Assembly: GCF_008017825.1 (NCBI RefSeq)
Contig: NZ_VRLS01000057.1
Location: forward strand, 180,681 to 244,680
Direction: 5' to 3'
DNA: 64,000 nt
DNA from: Mesonia sp008017825
Lineage (GTDB): Bacteria; Bacteroidota; Bacteroidia; Flavobacteriales; Flavobacteriaceae
The position numbers and the translations under genes are program-made. Each line of letters opens with the position of its first letter. Within the stretch, counting starts at the first letter, position 1. Under the pieces are notes generated by a model, which was not told the DNA's origin, did not search any database, and worked only from the letters and a program-made list of their open reading frames with translations. This document shows positions 17,689 through 27,072 of this stretch, piece after piece.

Positions 17689-19080
17689 ATGCAGTTAAGT
17701 CAAAACGAAGAACACCATTTTTCTCTTTCAAAGTTTGAGTCGATGCTCAAAACAAATGATATTTTGTTTTTTGATGCCGACGAATTTGGATCTATTATTT
17801 TTCATTACTTAGAAGTGGGGAAAATTGCATTGGCAAAAAAAGCAGTACGCTTAGGTTTAGAGCAACACCCTAACTCTATTCACTTACTTCTATTTAAGGT
17901 TGAAATTTATATTTTCGAAAACAAATTAGAAGAAGCCGATTTTATTTTAAATAGCTTACATAAAATTGAACCTTCTAACGAAGAGATTTATATACAAAAA
18001 GCCAATATTTTATCTAAAAAAGATGCGCATCAAGAGGCCATTCAAATGCTAGAAATAGCCTTAGAAAACACCACAGATGCCGCCGATGTATATTCGCTTT
18101 TAGCCATGGAATATATGTTTTTGGAAGATTACGAAAATGCCAAAAAGAATTTCATGGAGTGTTTAGCTATAGATCAAGAAGATTATAGCGCGCTATACAA
18201 TATCATCTATTGTTTTGATATGCTAGAAGAAAGCAAGGAGTCTATTAAATACCTTCTTTCTTTTATTGAGCAAAATCCATATTGTGAAGTAGCTTGGCAT
18301 CAAATAGGAAAACAATATTTCGATCTAAAAAAATACGAAAAAGCTTTAGATGCTTTTGAATACGCCATTATATCTGACGAGCTTTTTATTGGTGCTTACC
18401 TTGAGAAAGGTAAAGTTTTTGAAAAATTAGGAAAGTATAAGGAAGCCATACAAAACTATCAAATAACGCTAGAGTTGGATGACCCAACCGCCTTTGCTTA
18501 TTTACGCATTGGTAAATGTTATGAGAAGTTAGAGGTGGAAGATTTGGCGATTCATTATTATAAAAAGGCAACGCATGAAGATCCGTTGTTAGATAAAGCT
18601 TGGATTGCGATCACCGATTTTCATTACCGCAAACTCAATTTCCAAAAAGCTTTATACTACATCAATAAAGCCATTCAAATCGATGAAGAAAATGTGCTTT
18701 ACTGGAAGCGTTTTGCGAAGATCAATAAAAAACTCAACTTTATTGAAGAAGCAGAAAAAGGCCTAAAGAAAAGTTTAGAACTAGGAAACTACGAGTTAGA
18801 AACTTGGGTAACTCGCTGCGATCTACTTATTAATTTAGGAGAATATGAAACGGCGATAGAAACCATGTTTCAAGCCATAGAATTTTATCCAGATACCGCA
18901 GAAATTGAATACCGTTTATCGGGTTTACATTTTACCATTAATGAAGGTGAAAAAGGATACTATCACCTCAAAAACGGATTAGAAATCGACGAAGAATATG
19001 TGATGGTTATAGAATACCTATTTCCTAATATCTTTGACCGTCCTAGCATTCAAAGCCTTATTAATAAGTATAAAGCTTAA
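17689..19080 (+). CDS. Tetratricopeptide repeat protein
   Basis: The 463-residue protein has no signal peptide and is built almost entirely of TPR helices from about residue 30 to 440. Clear units are AWHQIGKQYFDLKKYEKALDAF, AYLEKGKVFEKLGKYKEAIQNY and AFAYLRIGKCYEKLEVEDLAIHYY. It is presumably a cytosolic protein-protein interaction scaffold; the partner is unknown. A possible -7 box TAACTTTA lies at 17653-17660. It is a single-gene unit between the aminotransferase and the DUF368 pair. Confidence 0.85.
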   Translation: MQLSQNEEHHFSLSKFESMLKTNDILFFDADEFGSIIFHYLEVGKIALAKKAVRLGLEQHPNSIHLLLFKVEIYIFENKLEEADFILNSLHKIEPSNEEIYIQKANILSKKDAHQEAIQMLEIALENTTDAADVYSLLAMEYMFLEDYENAKKNFMECLAIDQEDYSALYNIIYCFDMLEESKESIKYLLSFIEQNPYCEVAWHQIGKQYFDLKKYEKALDAFEYAIISDELFIGAYLEKGKVFEKLGKYKEAIQNYQITLELDDPTAFAYLRIGKCYEKLEVEDLAIHYYKKATHEDPLLDKAWIAITDFHYRKLNFQKALYYINKAIQIDEENVLYWKRFAKINKKLNFIEEAEKGLKKSLELGNYELETWVTRCDLLINLGEYETAIETMFQAIEFYPDTAEIEYRLSGLHFTINEGEKGYYHLKNGLEIDEEYVMVIEYLFPNIFDRPSIQSLINKYKA

Positions 19081-19154
19081 TCAATTGTCGCATTAAAATT
19101 AGTCCCTTCTTTTCTATTTTAGTATTTTTACTTTTATAGAATCGAATCAATTTC

Positions 19155-20099
19155 ATGGGTAGAAAAATTAAAGACTATTTCACTATAGGTCTAAAAGGCA
19201 TGGCTATGGGAGCCGCAGATACTGTCCCAGGTGTTTCTGGAGGAACCATCGCCTTTATATCAGGTATTTACGAAGAGTTAATCACCACCATTGGTAATGT
19301 AGATTACGCTCTAGTAACGGAATGGAAAAACAAAGGTTTTGCTGCCTTTTGGGAAAAATTAAACGGTAGTTTTATCGTCGCGCTTTTAACAGGTGTATTA
19401 ATTAGCGTATTTACCTTTATGCGCTTAGCGAGCTATCTATTAGAACATCATCCTATTCTTATTTGGTCTTTCTTTTTTGGCTTGGTAATCGCCAGTATTT
19501 GGTTTGTCGCCAAACAAATTACACAATGGAAAATCGCTAATTTCATAGGCTTAATATTAGGAGCTATACTTGCTTTTTATATCACCACCTTACCTGTTGG
19601 CGCCTCTAATGATAGCTATATGTATTTATTTATGTCGGGGGCTATTGCGGTTTGCGCTATGATTTTACCTGGTATTAGCGGAGCTTTTATTTTAGTGCTT
19701 TTAGGCGCTTACGAAACTATCACCAAAGCAGTTCACGACTTCGATTTAAAAAAAGTAGCTGTAGTTGGCTTGGGAGCGATTACAGGTTTGTTATTATTTT
19801 CTAAAGTCTTAAAGTGGCTTTTTCAGCATTATAAAAATTTAACCTTAGCGATCCTTACCGGATTTATTGCGGGTTCCTTAAATAAAATTTGGCCGTGGAA
19901 GCACGTATTAGAAACCAAAATGTTTGGTGATAAAGAAAAAGTGATCAACGAAGAGTCGGTTCTCCCTTGGAATTTCAATGGAGAATCTTATTTACTATAT
20001 GCTGGATTATTAATGTTAGCAGGCTTTTTATTGATTATCATATTAGAAAAAGTAGCCGAAGAAAAACCAGAAGGGAATGCAGCAAACCCGAACGTTTAG
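19155..20099 (+). CDS. DUF368 membrane protein (PopT-like undecaprenyl-phosphate transporter), copy 1
   Basis: The 314-residue polytopic membrane protein has the two family signatures GMAMGAADTVPGVSGGTIAFISGIYEEL (about 15-42) and MILPGISGAFILVLLGAYE (about 172-190). These are the internally repeated re-entrant motifs of DUF368. Family members (PopT) were shown to recycle undecaprenyl phosphate across the cytoplasmic membrane. Its 3' end overlaps the second DUF368 gene by 23 bp, so the two are co-translated and may work together. Confidence 0.88.
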   Translation: MGRKIKDYFTIGLKGMAMGAADTVPGVSGGTIAFISGIYEELITTIGNVDYALVTEWKNKGFAAFWEKLNGSFIVALLTGVLISVFTFMRLASYLLEHHPILIWSFFFGLVIASIWFVAKQITQWKIANFIGLILGAILAFYITTLPVGASNDSYMYLFMSGAIAVCAMILPGISGAFILVLLGAYETITKAVHDFDLKKVAVVGLGAITGLLLFSKVLKWLFQHYKNLTLAILTGFIAGSLNKIWPWKHVLETKMFGDKEKVINEESVLPWNFNGESYLLYAGLLMLAGFLLIIILEKVAEEKPEGNAANPNV

Positions 20100-21099
20100 C
20101 GATAAATTATTTTTAGTACTCAAAGGCCTTGCCATGGGAGCTGCCAACAAAGTTCCTGGGGTATCTGGGGGCGTGGTTGCTTTTGTCGCTGGTTTTTATG
20201 AAGAATTTATTCATTCGTTACAACGCATCAATTACCGCTCCTTTCAGTTCTTGATCAAAGGAAGATTTAAAGAATTTTATCATTACATCAACGGGAAATT
20301 CTTAGGTCTTTTGGTGCTGGGTATGGTTATTAGCTATTTTAGTGTTTCTAAAATTTTAGACTATCTAATTGTTCATTATGAACTCTATGTTTGGTCCACT
20401 TTCTTTGGGATGATTTTAGGTTCTATTTATTATATCGCTAAAGATTTTAACCTTAGGTCTTCTAAAAACCTTCTGTTTATTCTTGTCGGAATGCTGGCTG
20501 GGATTGGTATTAGCTTATTAGAACCTGCTACCGAAAATGACAACCTTTGGTTTGTATTTATTTGTGGCATTATTGGCGTTTCGGGGATGACGCTACCAGG
20601 ACTCTCGGGATCTTTTATCCTTATCCTTATTGGTAATTATGTTTTGTTATTAGTAGACTCGGTCAATGCGCTTTTTGACACCTTAACCGATTTGATGAAA
20701 TTAGATTTTTCATTTACTAATAATCAAGAAAGAGTAAGGTTATTGCAAGTACTCGCTAGCTTTACCGCAGGTTCTGTGGTAGGCTTAGTCACCCTATCTC
20801 ACGTGTTGGGTTATGTACTCAATCATTACAAAAATATTACCTATGCCATTATTATTGGTTTTATTACAGGGTCTTTAGGAGTCGTTTGGCCTTGGAAAGA
20901 GAAAATTTTTAAAACTAATTATAGCGGTAAATTTTTAACCGATGCCAATGGCAATCGCATTCTCGATAATTACGACCGTTATTTGCCTAGTTTAACAGAT
21001 ACCCAAACCTATATCGCCTTCATTTTTATAGTAGTAGGCGTTTTAGTTGTGATTGGTTTAGAGCGTTACGGCAGAATTTCAAAAGAAAAACAAACATGA
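20077..21099 (+). CDS. DUF368 membrane protein (PopT-like), copy 2
   Basis: The 340-residue second copy has the same signatures, GLAMGAANKVPGVSGGVVAFVAGFYEEF near the N-terminus and MTLPGLSGSFILILIGNYV near 168-186, plus a longer middle loop before the last helices. It is clearly diverged from copy 1: Asp becomes Asn in AANKVPG versus AADTVPG, a possibly functional change inside the signature. The stop overlaps the aroE start by 4 bp. Tandem DUF368 copies may form a heteromer or handle different lipid carriers; that is inference. Confidence 0.88.
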   Translation: MQQTRTFSDKLFLVLKGLAMGAANKVPGVSGGVVAFVAGFYEEFIHSLQRINYRSFQFLIKGRFKEFYHYINGKFLGLLVLGMVISYFSVSKILDYLIVHYELYVWSTFFGMILGSIYYIAKDFNLRSSKNLLFILVGMLAGIGISLLEPATENDNLWFVFICGIIGVSGMTLPGLSGSFILILIGNYVLLLVDSVNALFDTLTDLMKLDFSFTNNQERVRLLQVLASFTAGSVVGLVTLSHVLGYVLNHYKNITYAIIIGFITGSLGVVWPWKEKIFKTNYSGKFLTDANGNRILDNYDRYLPSLTDTQTYIAFIFIVVGVLVVIGLERYGRISKEKQT

Positions 21100-21824
21100 A
21101 AAAATTTGGCTTAATAGGTAAAAATATATCTTACTCCTTTTCTAGAAAATTCTTTCAGGAGAAATTCAATCAGCTTCAAATCGATGCTACGTACGAGAAT
21201 TTTGATCTTCAACATATAGAAGAATTGAAGTTAGTGCTTCAGAAAAACAAAGGCTTAAACGGACTTAATGTTACTATTCCTTATAAAGAAAGTATTCTCC
21301 CTTTTTTAGATGAGTTATCTCCAGAAGCACAGCAAATACAAGCGGTAAATACCATTAAAATCAGCAACAACCAATTCGTAGGCTACAATACCGATGCTTT
21401 TGGCTTTATGAAATCTCTATTTCCTATACTAGAAAAGCAACATACCCACGCGCTTATTTTAGGCACGGGAGGCGCTTCTAAAGCGGTGGCAAACGCCTTA
21501 AAATCTATGGGTATTGAATATCGTTTCGTTTCTAGAAATCCGCAGCAGCAAGATCTTGCTTACGCGGATTTAGATGAAACTATCATTCAAGAACATCAAT
21601 TAATTATTAATTGTACTCCTGTAGGCACACATCCTAAAGTAAAGGAATCTCCAGCTCTACCCTACCAATTTTTAGAAAGCAGTCATCTTCTTTATGATCT
21701 TGTTTACAATCCACCTATAACCGAATTTTTAGCCAAAGGCAAAATACGCGGATGTAGCATTTATAATGGAAAAAAAATGCTAGAATATCAAGCCGAAAGA
21801 GCTTGGCAAATCTGGAACGAATAA
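21096..21824 (+). CDS. aroE: Shikimate dehydrogenase
   Basis: AroE performs NADPH-dependent reduction of 3-dehydroshikimate to shikimate. At 242 residues it is slightly short for the family (about 270) but complete. The shikimate-binding SYSFS (12-16), catalytic Lys64 in NVTIPYKES, Asp100 in GYNTDAFGF and the nucleotide-binding GTGGASKAV (123-131) are present. The C-terminal block LVYNPPITEFL is present as well. It is translationally coupled to the second DUF368 gene. Confidence 0.95.
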   Translation: MKKFGLIGKNISYSFSRKFFQEKFNQLQIDATYENFDLQHIEELKLVLQKNKGLNGLNVTIPYKESILPFLDELSPEAQQIQAVNTIKISNNQFVGYNTDAFGFMKSLFPILEKQHTHALILGTGGASKAVANALKSMGIEYRFVSRNPQQQDLAYADLDETIIQEHQLIINCTPVGTHPKVKESPALPYQFLESSHLLYDLVYNPPITEFLAKGKIRGCSIYNGKKMLEYQAERAWQIWNE

Positions 21825-21918
21825 CAAGAATTTGCTTCCCTTTATTTTTTCTTGCAGAAACAACTCCTAGTTACTATCTTTCAAACTTGTAATAATATGA
21901 ACTTAAACATTGAAAGAC

Positions 21919-23889
21919 ATGTCTGACAAGGAAACCCGCAACGAAGAAAACGAAGAGCAAAAAATGCAAGCCTCCACCCCACAAGCTAAAGAAAGCGATG
22001 AAAAAAATGCCGATTTAGAAGGTGCAATGGTAGAAGAGGCCGATAGCGAAAAACTTGCGGAAACCCCTGTAACCTCTGAGGATGATGAACCTCAAGCAAA
22101 CGACATGCATAAAGAAATGGATGACGCAATTGCCGAAGATAGTGAAGATGAAGATTCGGGGAAAAGACACGATATTGAAATGAAAGACTATCATGCTATG
22201 AGCATGAATGAGTTGATAGGCGAATTAAATTCATTGGTAAAAAATGAAAAAATTCAAGCCATAAAAGATCATGTAGAAGAAATCAAAACCGAATTTAATG
22301 CGAAATTTGAAGAAGAAATGGAGCAAAAGAAGGAAGATTTCTTAGAAGAAGGAGGTAATATTATAGATTTTCACTACTCTACTCCTGTAAAAAAAGAATT
22401 CAATTCTGCTTACTTCGATTATAAAGAAAAACGCAATCATCACTACCAAGAGTTAAAGCAAAATTTAAACGAGAATTTAAAGCGTAGACTTGCCATCATT
22501 GAAGAGTTAAAAGGAATGGTGGGCGCTGGAGCCGACATGAATGCTAACTTTAAAGAATTTAAAGAACTGCAAGACCGTTGGAAAAAAGCAGGTCCTATTC
22601 CTAGAGATCAATACAATACAGTTTGGAACAATTACCACCACCACGTAGAGCATTTTTATGATTTCTTACACCTAGATAGAGAGTTTAGAGACATGGACTT
22701 TAAGCACAATCTAGAACAAAAGTTGAAAATGATCGCTAGAGCGGAAGAGTTGGCACAAGAAACCAACATTAATAGAGCATTTAGAGAACTACAAATGCTC
22801 CATAAAATGTGGAAAGAAGATGTAGGCCCTGTTGAAAAACAATACAGAGAAGACATTTGGGAGAAATTTAGCGAAGCGACCAAAAAAATACACGAAAATA
22901 GACAAGCACATTTCGCAGAACTAGATCAAGAAAAAGAAAAAAATCTAGAAGTAAAGAAAGAGCTGATCAGCCAGATTAAAGAAATTGCAGATTTAGAAAT
23001 TGAATCTCACAACCACGCGCAGCAACGTATTAAGAAAATAGAAGCTTTACGTGAGCAATTTTTTAAGGCAGGAAAAGTGCCTAGAAATGTGAATGAAGAA
23101 ACTTGGTCGAGTTTTAAGCAAACGGTAAGAGAATTTAACCGTAAAAAGAATGCTTACTATAAAGACCTTAAAAAAGAGCAATATCAAAATTTAGAAAAGA
23201 AGTTGAACCTTGTTGAAATTGCGGAAGATAATAAGGACAATAATGATATGGAGGCTACTACGCCTATCATGAAAAAGGTTCAAAGCGAATGGAGAAAAAT
23301 AGGTCACGTTCCTAGAAAAGACAGCGATAAGATTTGGAAACGCTTTAAAAAAGCTTGTAACCATTATTTTGATCGTTTGCATACCAAACAAGACGAAGAA
23401 AACAAAGAAGGTATCGAAGCATTTGAGAAGAAAAAACAAATGCTAGAAGAGGTAAAAGAACTTCAATTACCAAAAGACCACAAAGAAGCTTTAGCTATTA
23501 TTAAAACGAAGATATCTGAGTGGAAAGAATTAGGTCGAGTACCTTATAAGATGAAGTATATTGAAGGGAAGTTTAATAAAACATTAGACCATTTATTCAA
23601 TGACCTCGATATGAGTAAAAAGGAATCTGAAATGCTGAAATACGAAAATCGTTTACAAGCTTTAGATGATGCCGATGATACCGAGAAAATAAGAAAAGAA
23701 CAGTTTTTTATTCGCAAGAGAATAGATGAAACTAAGGCAGAAATAAGACAGCTAGAAAACAACATGCAGTTTTTCTCTAATGCCGATGAGTCTAATCCTT
23801 TATTTAAAGAAGTATTAAAGAATATAGAACGTCATAAGCAAGATTTGGAGACTTGGAAAGCGAAATTAAAAAAGTTAAAAGCTCTATAA
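21919..23889 (+). CDS. DUF349 domain-containing protein
   Basis: The ATG at 21919 gives 656 residues; a TTG at 21910 would add three. The first 100 residues are acidic and low-complexity. After that come five DUF349 units of about 70-75 residues, each with a W-x(3)-G-x-V/I-P-R core: RWKKAGPIPRDQYNTVW, MWKEDVGPVEKQYREDIW, QFFKAGKVPRNVNEETW, EWRKIGHVPRKDSDKIW and EWKELGRVPYKMKYIEGKF. A coiled coil lies at the end. It is highly charged and cytosolic, with no proven function; E. coli YccS-region and FtsZ-linked roles proposed elsewhere are not supported by this context. Confidence 0.85.
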   Translation: MSDKETRNEENEEQKMQASTPQAKESDEKNADLEGAMVEEADSEKLAETPVTSEDDEPQANDMHKEMDDAIAEDSEDEDSGKRHDIEMKDYHAMSMNELIGELNSLVKNEKIQAIKDHVEEIKTEFNAKFEEEMEQKKEDFLEEGGNIIDFHYSTPVKKEFNSAYFDYKEKRNHHYQELKQNLNENLKRRLAIIEELKGMVGAGADMNANFKEFKELQDRWKKAGPIPRDQYNTVWNNYHHHVEHFYDFLHLDREFRDMDFKHNLEQKLKMIARAEELAQETNINRAFRELQMLHKMWKEDVGPVEKQYREDIWEKFSEATKKIHENRQAHFAELDQEKEKNLEVKKELISQIKEIADLEIESHNHAQQRIKKIEALREQFFKAGKVPRNVNEETWSSFKQTVREFNRKKNAYYKDLKKEQYQNLEKKLNLVEIAEDNKDNNDMEATTPIMKKVQSEWRKIGHVPRKDSDKIWKRFKKACNHYFDRLHTKQDEENKEGIEAFEKKKQMLEEVKELQLPKDHKEALAIIKTKISEWKELGRVPYKMKYIEGKFNKTLDHLFNDLDMSKKESEMLKYENRLQALDDADDTEKIRKEQFFIRKRIDETKAEIRQLENNMQFFSNADESNPLFKEVLKNIERHKQDLETWKAKLKKLKAL

Positions 23890-23926
23890 TTTCTTTCTTT
23901 TAAACTTCAATTTTCAACCCTAATTT

Positions 23927-24799
23927 ATGGCTTCAGGAATTTTTGCAATTTTAGATGATATCGCTGCACTCATGGATGATGTAGCGGTGATGAGTAAAGT
24001 AGCTGCCAAAAAAACAGCAGGAATTTTAGGAGATGACCTAGCGGTAAATGCCGAAAAAGCATCGGGATTTGTTTCTTCTAGAGAAATTCCTGTACTCTGG
24101 GCGATTACTAAAGGTTCTCTATTAAATAAGCTTATCATTCTGCCCATTGCCTTTTTGTTGAGTGCCTTCCTTCCCGTGGCCATTACGATTATTCTGTTAT
24201 TAGGTGGTTTGTATTTAGGTTTTGAAGGAGCCGAGAAAATTTATCATTTTTTTGTTCCGCATCACCAATCTAAAAAAGAAGAATTAAAAGAAGCTAAAAC
24301 TGAAGAAGAGATCCTTGCTGTTGAAAAAGAACGCGTAAAATCGGCTATCGTTACTGATTTTATTCTTTCAGTAGAGATTGTGATCATCGCCTTAGGAACG
24401 GTAGTGCAAGAAGAAATTACGACACAAATCTTAGTGGTTAGTATTATCGCCCTTATCGCAACGGTGGGCGTTTACGGTATTGTAGCTCTAATTATTAGAA
24501 TGGATGAAGCAGGTTATTACCTTATCAAGAAAAGTGAAGGTGAAAAGAGCTTTAAAAAGAAACTCGGAGAAATTTTAGTCGCTGCATTACCTAAGGTCAT
24601 CAAAAGCCTTAGCGTTATTGGCACCATAGCTCTTATTTTGGTAGCAGGAGGAATTTTTGTACATAATGTAGAGTATATACATCACCTTATTCCAGAAGCT
24701 ATTCCCTCTATATTAGGAGAGTTTATCGTGGGTTTAATCGCTGGTTTTGCTTGCTTATTAGTGGTAAAATTATTTATGAAAATAAAAAAGAGTTTTTAG
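23927..24799 (+). CDS. DUF808 family inner-membrane protein (YedI-like)
   Basis: The 290-residue protein has the DUF808 N-terminal signature ILDDIAALMDDVAVMSKVAAKKTAGILGDDLAVNA (8-42), followed by about six hydrophobic helices with a charged cytosolic loop around residues 108-140. It ends in a lysine-rich tail. Members are called YedI or sulphate/transport-like, but none has a settled function. It is monocistronic and followed by convergent genes on the other strand. Confidence 0.85.
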   Translation: MASGIFAILDDIAALMDDVAVMSKVAAKKTAGILGDDLAVNAEKASGFVSSREIPVLWAITKGSLLNKLIILPIAFLLSAFLPVAITIILLLGGLYLGFEGAEKIYHFFVPHHQSKKEELKEAKTEEEILAVEKERVKSAIVTDFILSVEIVIIALGTVVQEEITTQILVVSIIALIATVGVYGIVALIIRMDEAGYYLIKKSEGEKSFKKKLGEILVAALPKVIKSLSVIGTIALILVAGGIFVHNVEYIHHLIPEAIPSILGEFIVGLIAGFACLLVVKLFMKIKKSF

Positions 24800-24869
24800 A
24801 GTATTACTTAATTCAGATATAGTTATATAATCTCCACAAAAATCTACCTTTCTTTCTAGAAGCAAAACA

Positions 24870-25169
24870 TCAAGACCATAAATAGGTTCGTATTTGGATT
24901 AGTCGCAAGAGCATTTCGGTGTCTTCTTGTTGTTGCTCCTCGTCTTCAAGATCTTGATGCGCTAGCTTTCGCTGATTCCACCAAGCTGATAAATCATCAA
25001 TCTCTTTCTTTATCTGTTGTTGCCTCGCAGAAATCTCCCAATCAGTAAGGTGCATTTCCTCTTGCACAAAGCGCTCCAATAAGTTAAAACAAGCATAAAG
25101 CATCATCGTATCTATTTCTTCCCAATCGGCGCTTAAACCTGTAAGCTCTATTAAATTTCCTGGACGCAT
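24870..25169 (-). CDS. Hypothetical protein, 99 residues
   Basis: This short acidic, helical protein (MRPGNLIELTGLSADWEEID at the start, a Gln/Glu-rich stretch EDEEQQQEDTEM near the end) has no recognised domain, signal peptide or membrane segment. It begins inside the stop codon of the HAD nucleotidase gene (TAATG overlap), so it is translationally coupled to it. It could be a partner or regulator of that enzyme; this is inference from linkage alone. Confidence 0.6.
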   Translation of the reverse strand: MRPGNLIELTGLSADWEEIDTMMLYACFNLLERFVQEEMHLTDWEISARQQQIKKEIDDLSAWWNQRKLAHQDLEDEEQQQEDTEMLLRLIQIRTYLWS

Positions 25170-26005
25170 TATATTAAATTTTTCATATAAGTGATGACGT
25201 CATTCCAATGATCAAATCCCGCTCCGTTTTTTGTGAAATGAATGTGTTTTCCTTTAAATTGATCTACTCCCCTAGCGGTACGATCATCAATAATAAAATC
25301 GCCTTTCAATAAGTTTTTATGATGACTTAAAATTAAACGTTTCCAAGCTACTTCTGGCAAATAGCGTTGTACCCAAAGCAACTTATCTTGCCAAGCAGAA
25401 GGATTTTTCCACGGTGCGGTAGAGAGAATATACACATCAAAATGTTTACTTAGCCACTCAAAACCTTCAACTGCGCCTTCGTTAGGTTTCATCAAAGCAA
25501 AAATTCCTGGTACCTCATCCAAATCATCAGGACCATAGGTTTTTATATCTTCAGCTGAAATTTTATCGATACCCGATTGAAAATTGACCAAAACATTATC
25601 CATATCTACATACACAATCTGTTTACCTCCATTTCGCTTTAAATCAATGAGCTCCTTATAATTTTTGGTCTGTCGCACCACCTCTTCGCAGAATTTTTGA
25701 GACGAATTATCCGTCGTATAGCCCGCTTCGCTTAATACACTTACTCCAAATGTTTTCCTTTTAAGGTTAATACGTTCTGTATACTCTACTCTCATAGGGT
25801 TTTTCCCTTTAGCACGATCTTTAGCATCAGCTCCAGAATCTAACATAAAATCTGTTTCTTCTGCAAATAATACATTTTTTAAAGCTTTAGCCTGCTCCAC
25901 AAATAAACTAGGTTTTCTTTGGATCTCCTTTAACTCTTTTATTTCATTTTCCGTCAAGTGATCAGAATACGTATTTAAAATTTTTCCGATAGTTAAGTAT
26001 TTCAT
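25169..26005 (-). CDS. 5'-nucleotidase-like HAD phosphatase with an N-terminal extension
   Basis: The 278-residue protein has a C-terminal half (about 128-278) that is an NT5C-type HAD phosphatase. Motif I is YVDMDNVLVNF (nucleophile and acid Asp), motif II is ILSTAPWKNPSAW, and the motif III Lys plus motif IV Asp pair lie in KNLLKGDFIIDDR. Family members remove 5' or 3' phosphates from nucleotides. The first 125 residues are not recognised and make the protein longer than the family's usual 180-190. It is co-transcribed with the 99-residue gene and divergent from the WYL regulator. A -7 box (TAGATTTG, minus strand) lies at 26045-26052. Confidence 0.75.
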   Translation of the reverse strand: MKYLTIGKILNTYSDHLTENEIKELKEIQRKPSLFVEQAKALKNVLFAEETDFMLDSGADAKDRAKGKNPMRVEYTERINLKRKTFGVSVLSEAGYTTDNSSQKFCEEVVRQTKNYKELIDLKRNGGKQIVYVDMDNVLVNFQSGIDKISAEDIKTYGPDDLDEVPGIFALMKPNEGAVEGFEWLSKHFDVYILSTAPWKNPSAWQDKLLWVQRYLPEVAWKRLILSHHKNLLKGDFIIDDRTARGVDQFKGKHIHFTKNGAGFDHWNDVITYMKNLI

Positions 26006-26147
26006 TCTGAATATTTAAGTTAATGCTCGCTGTTAATAGTCCTACAAATCTAAAATTTATGTCCGTCAAATCATGTCGAACTAGAATTATTCTTTTATTT
26101 TTAAGCATCGTCACTATATGGCGGACTTACTTTCTAATTTTGAACCT

Positions 26148-27062
26148 ATGTCTAATTATTCCATTTCAAGAAGAATTCAATTTGTGATCCAGTATATTCA
26201 CGACCAACATTATGCGTCTAAAGATCAGATTTTATCCTTTTTAGAGCAAAAAGAATTTTATATCTCGTCACGGACATTAGAGCGGGATTTTGAAAAAATT
26301 AAAGCCGATTTCGGAATCGAACTCAGTTATAGCAAATCGCATAGAGGCTACTTTATCGATAAAGACAAAAGTGTAAAAGTAGAGTCTTTTTTTAAATTTC
26401 TAGAACTGGTTACTTTAGCAGATGTATTTAGCGATGGCTTACAAAACAATCATAAAATTTTAGAATATGTAATTTTCGATGATTCTAGTCAATTAAAAGG
26501 CGTTGAAAATCTACACCCCATTTTATTAGCCATCAAACAAGAGCGAGATTTAGAGTTTACACATTATAATTTCCATAAAGACACATATAAAACAAAGCTA
26601 ATTACTCCTATTATTCTAAAAGAATACCTCAATCGGTGGTATGTGATTGGCGTCCCTAAAGGGGAAGAAGAAATTAGGACCTATGGGATTGAACGCATTA
26701 CACATATTAAATTGGGAGAACTCAGTACGCTTAACAAAGAAAGATACTATCACCAAACCCAGCAATTTGAGAATATTATAGGATTGATGTATACCGATCA
26801 GCAACCTGAAAAAATTCAACTCAAAGTCACCAATTTGCACACCAAATATTTGGAGAGTTTACCCTTGCATTCTTCACAGGAAATCGAAACCAGTGAAGAA
26901 CCCGGGTATTCTTTAGTCAGTTACCAACTTATTCCCAATTATGAGTTCAGTATACAAATATTAAAAATGAGTATTCATGCCGAAGTACTCTCCCCAATTT
27001 GGTATCGAAAATACATCAAGGAAGAAATAGATAAAATTCAATTAAAATATCAAAACGATTAA
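26148..27062 (+). CDS. WYL-domain transcriptional regulator
   Basis: The protein has an N-terminal helix-turn-helix (RRIQFVIQYIHDQHYASKDQILSFLE, SSRTLERDFEKIKADFG) and a WYL ligand-sensing domain around residues 130-205 (LKEYLNRWYVIGVPKG, GIERI). A WCX-like C-terminus follows. ATG 26118 would give 314 residues, but a TAATTTTG -7 box at 26135-26142 lies between it and the ATG at 26148, which gives 304 residues. I chose the latter; the first remains possible. WYL regulators often control phage-defence or DNA/RNA-repair genes. It is divergent from the nucleotidase and only 10 bp from the esterase-receiver gene downstream. Confidence 0.83.
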   Translation: MSNYSISRRIQFVIQYIHDQHYASKDQILSFLEQKEFYISSRTLERDFEKIKADFGIELSYSKSHRGYFIDKDKSVKVESFFKFLELVTLADVFSDGLQNNHKILEYVIFDDSSQLKGVENLHPILLAIKQERDLEFTHYNFHKDTYKTKLITPIILKEYLNRWYVIGVPKGEEEIRTYGIERITHIKLGELSTLNKERYYHQTQQFENIIGLMYTDQQPEKIQLKVTNLHTKYLESLPLHSSQEIETSEEPGYSLVSYQLIPNYEFSIQILKMSIHAEVLSPIWYRKYIKEEIDKIQLKYQND

Positions 27063-27072
27063 GTTATCATCT

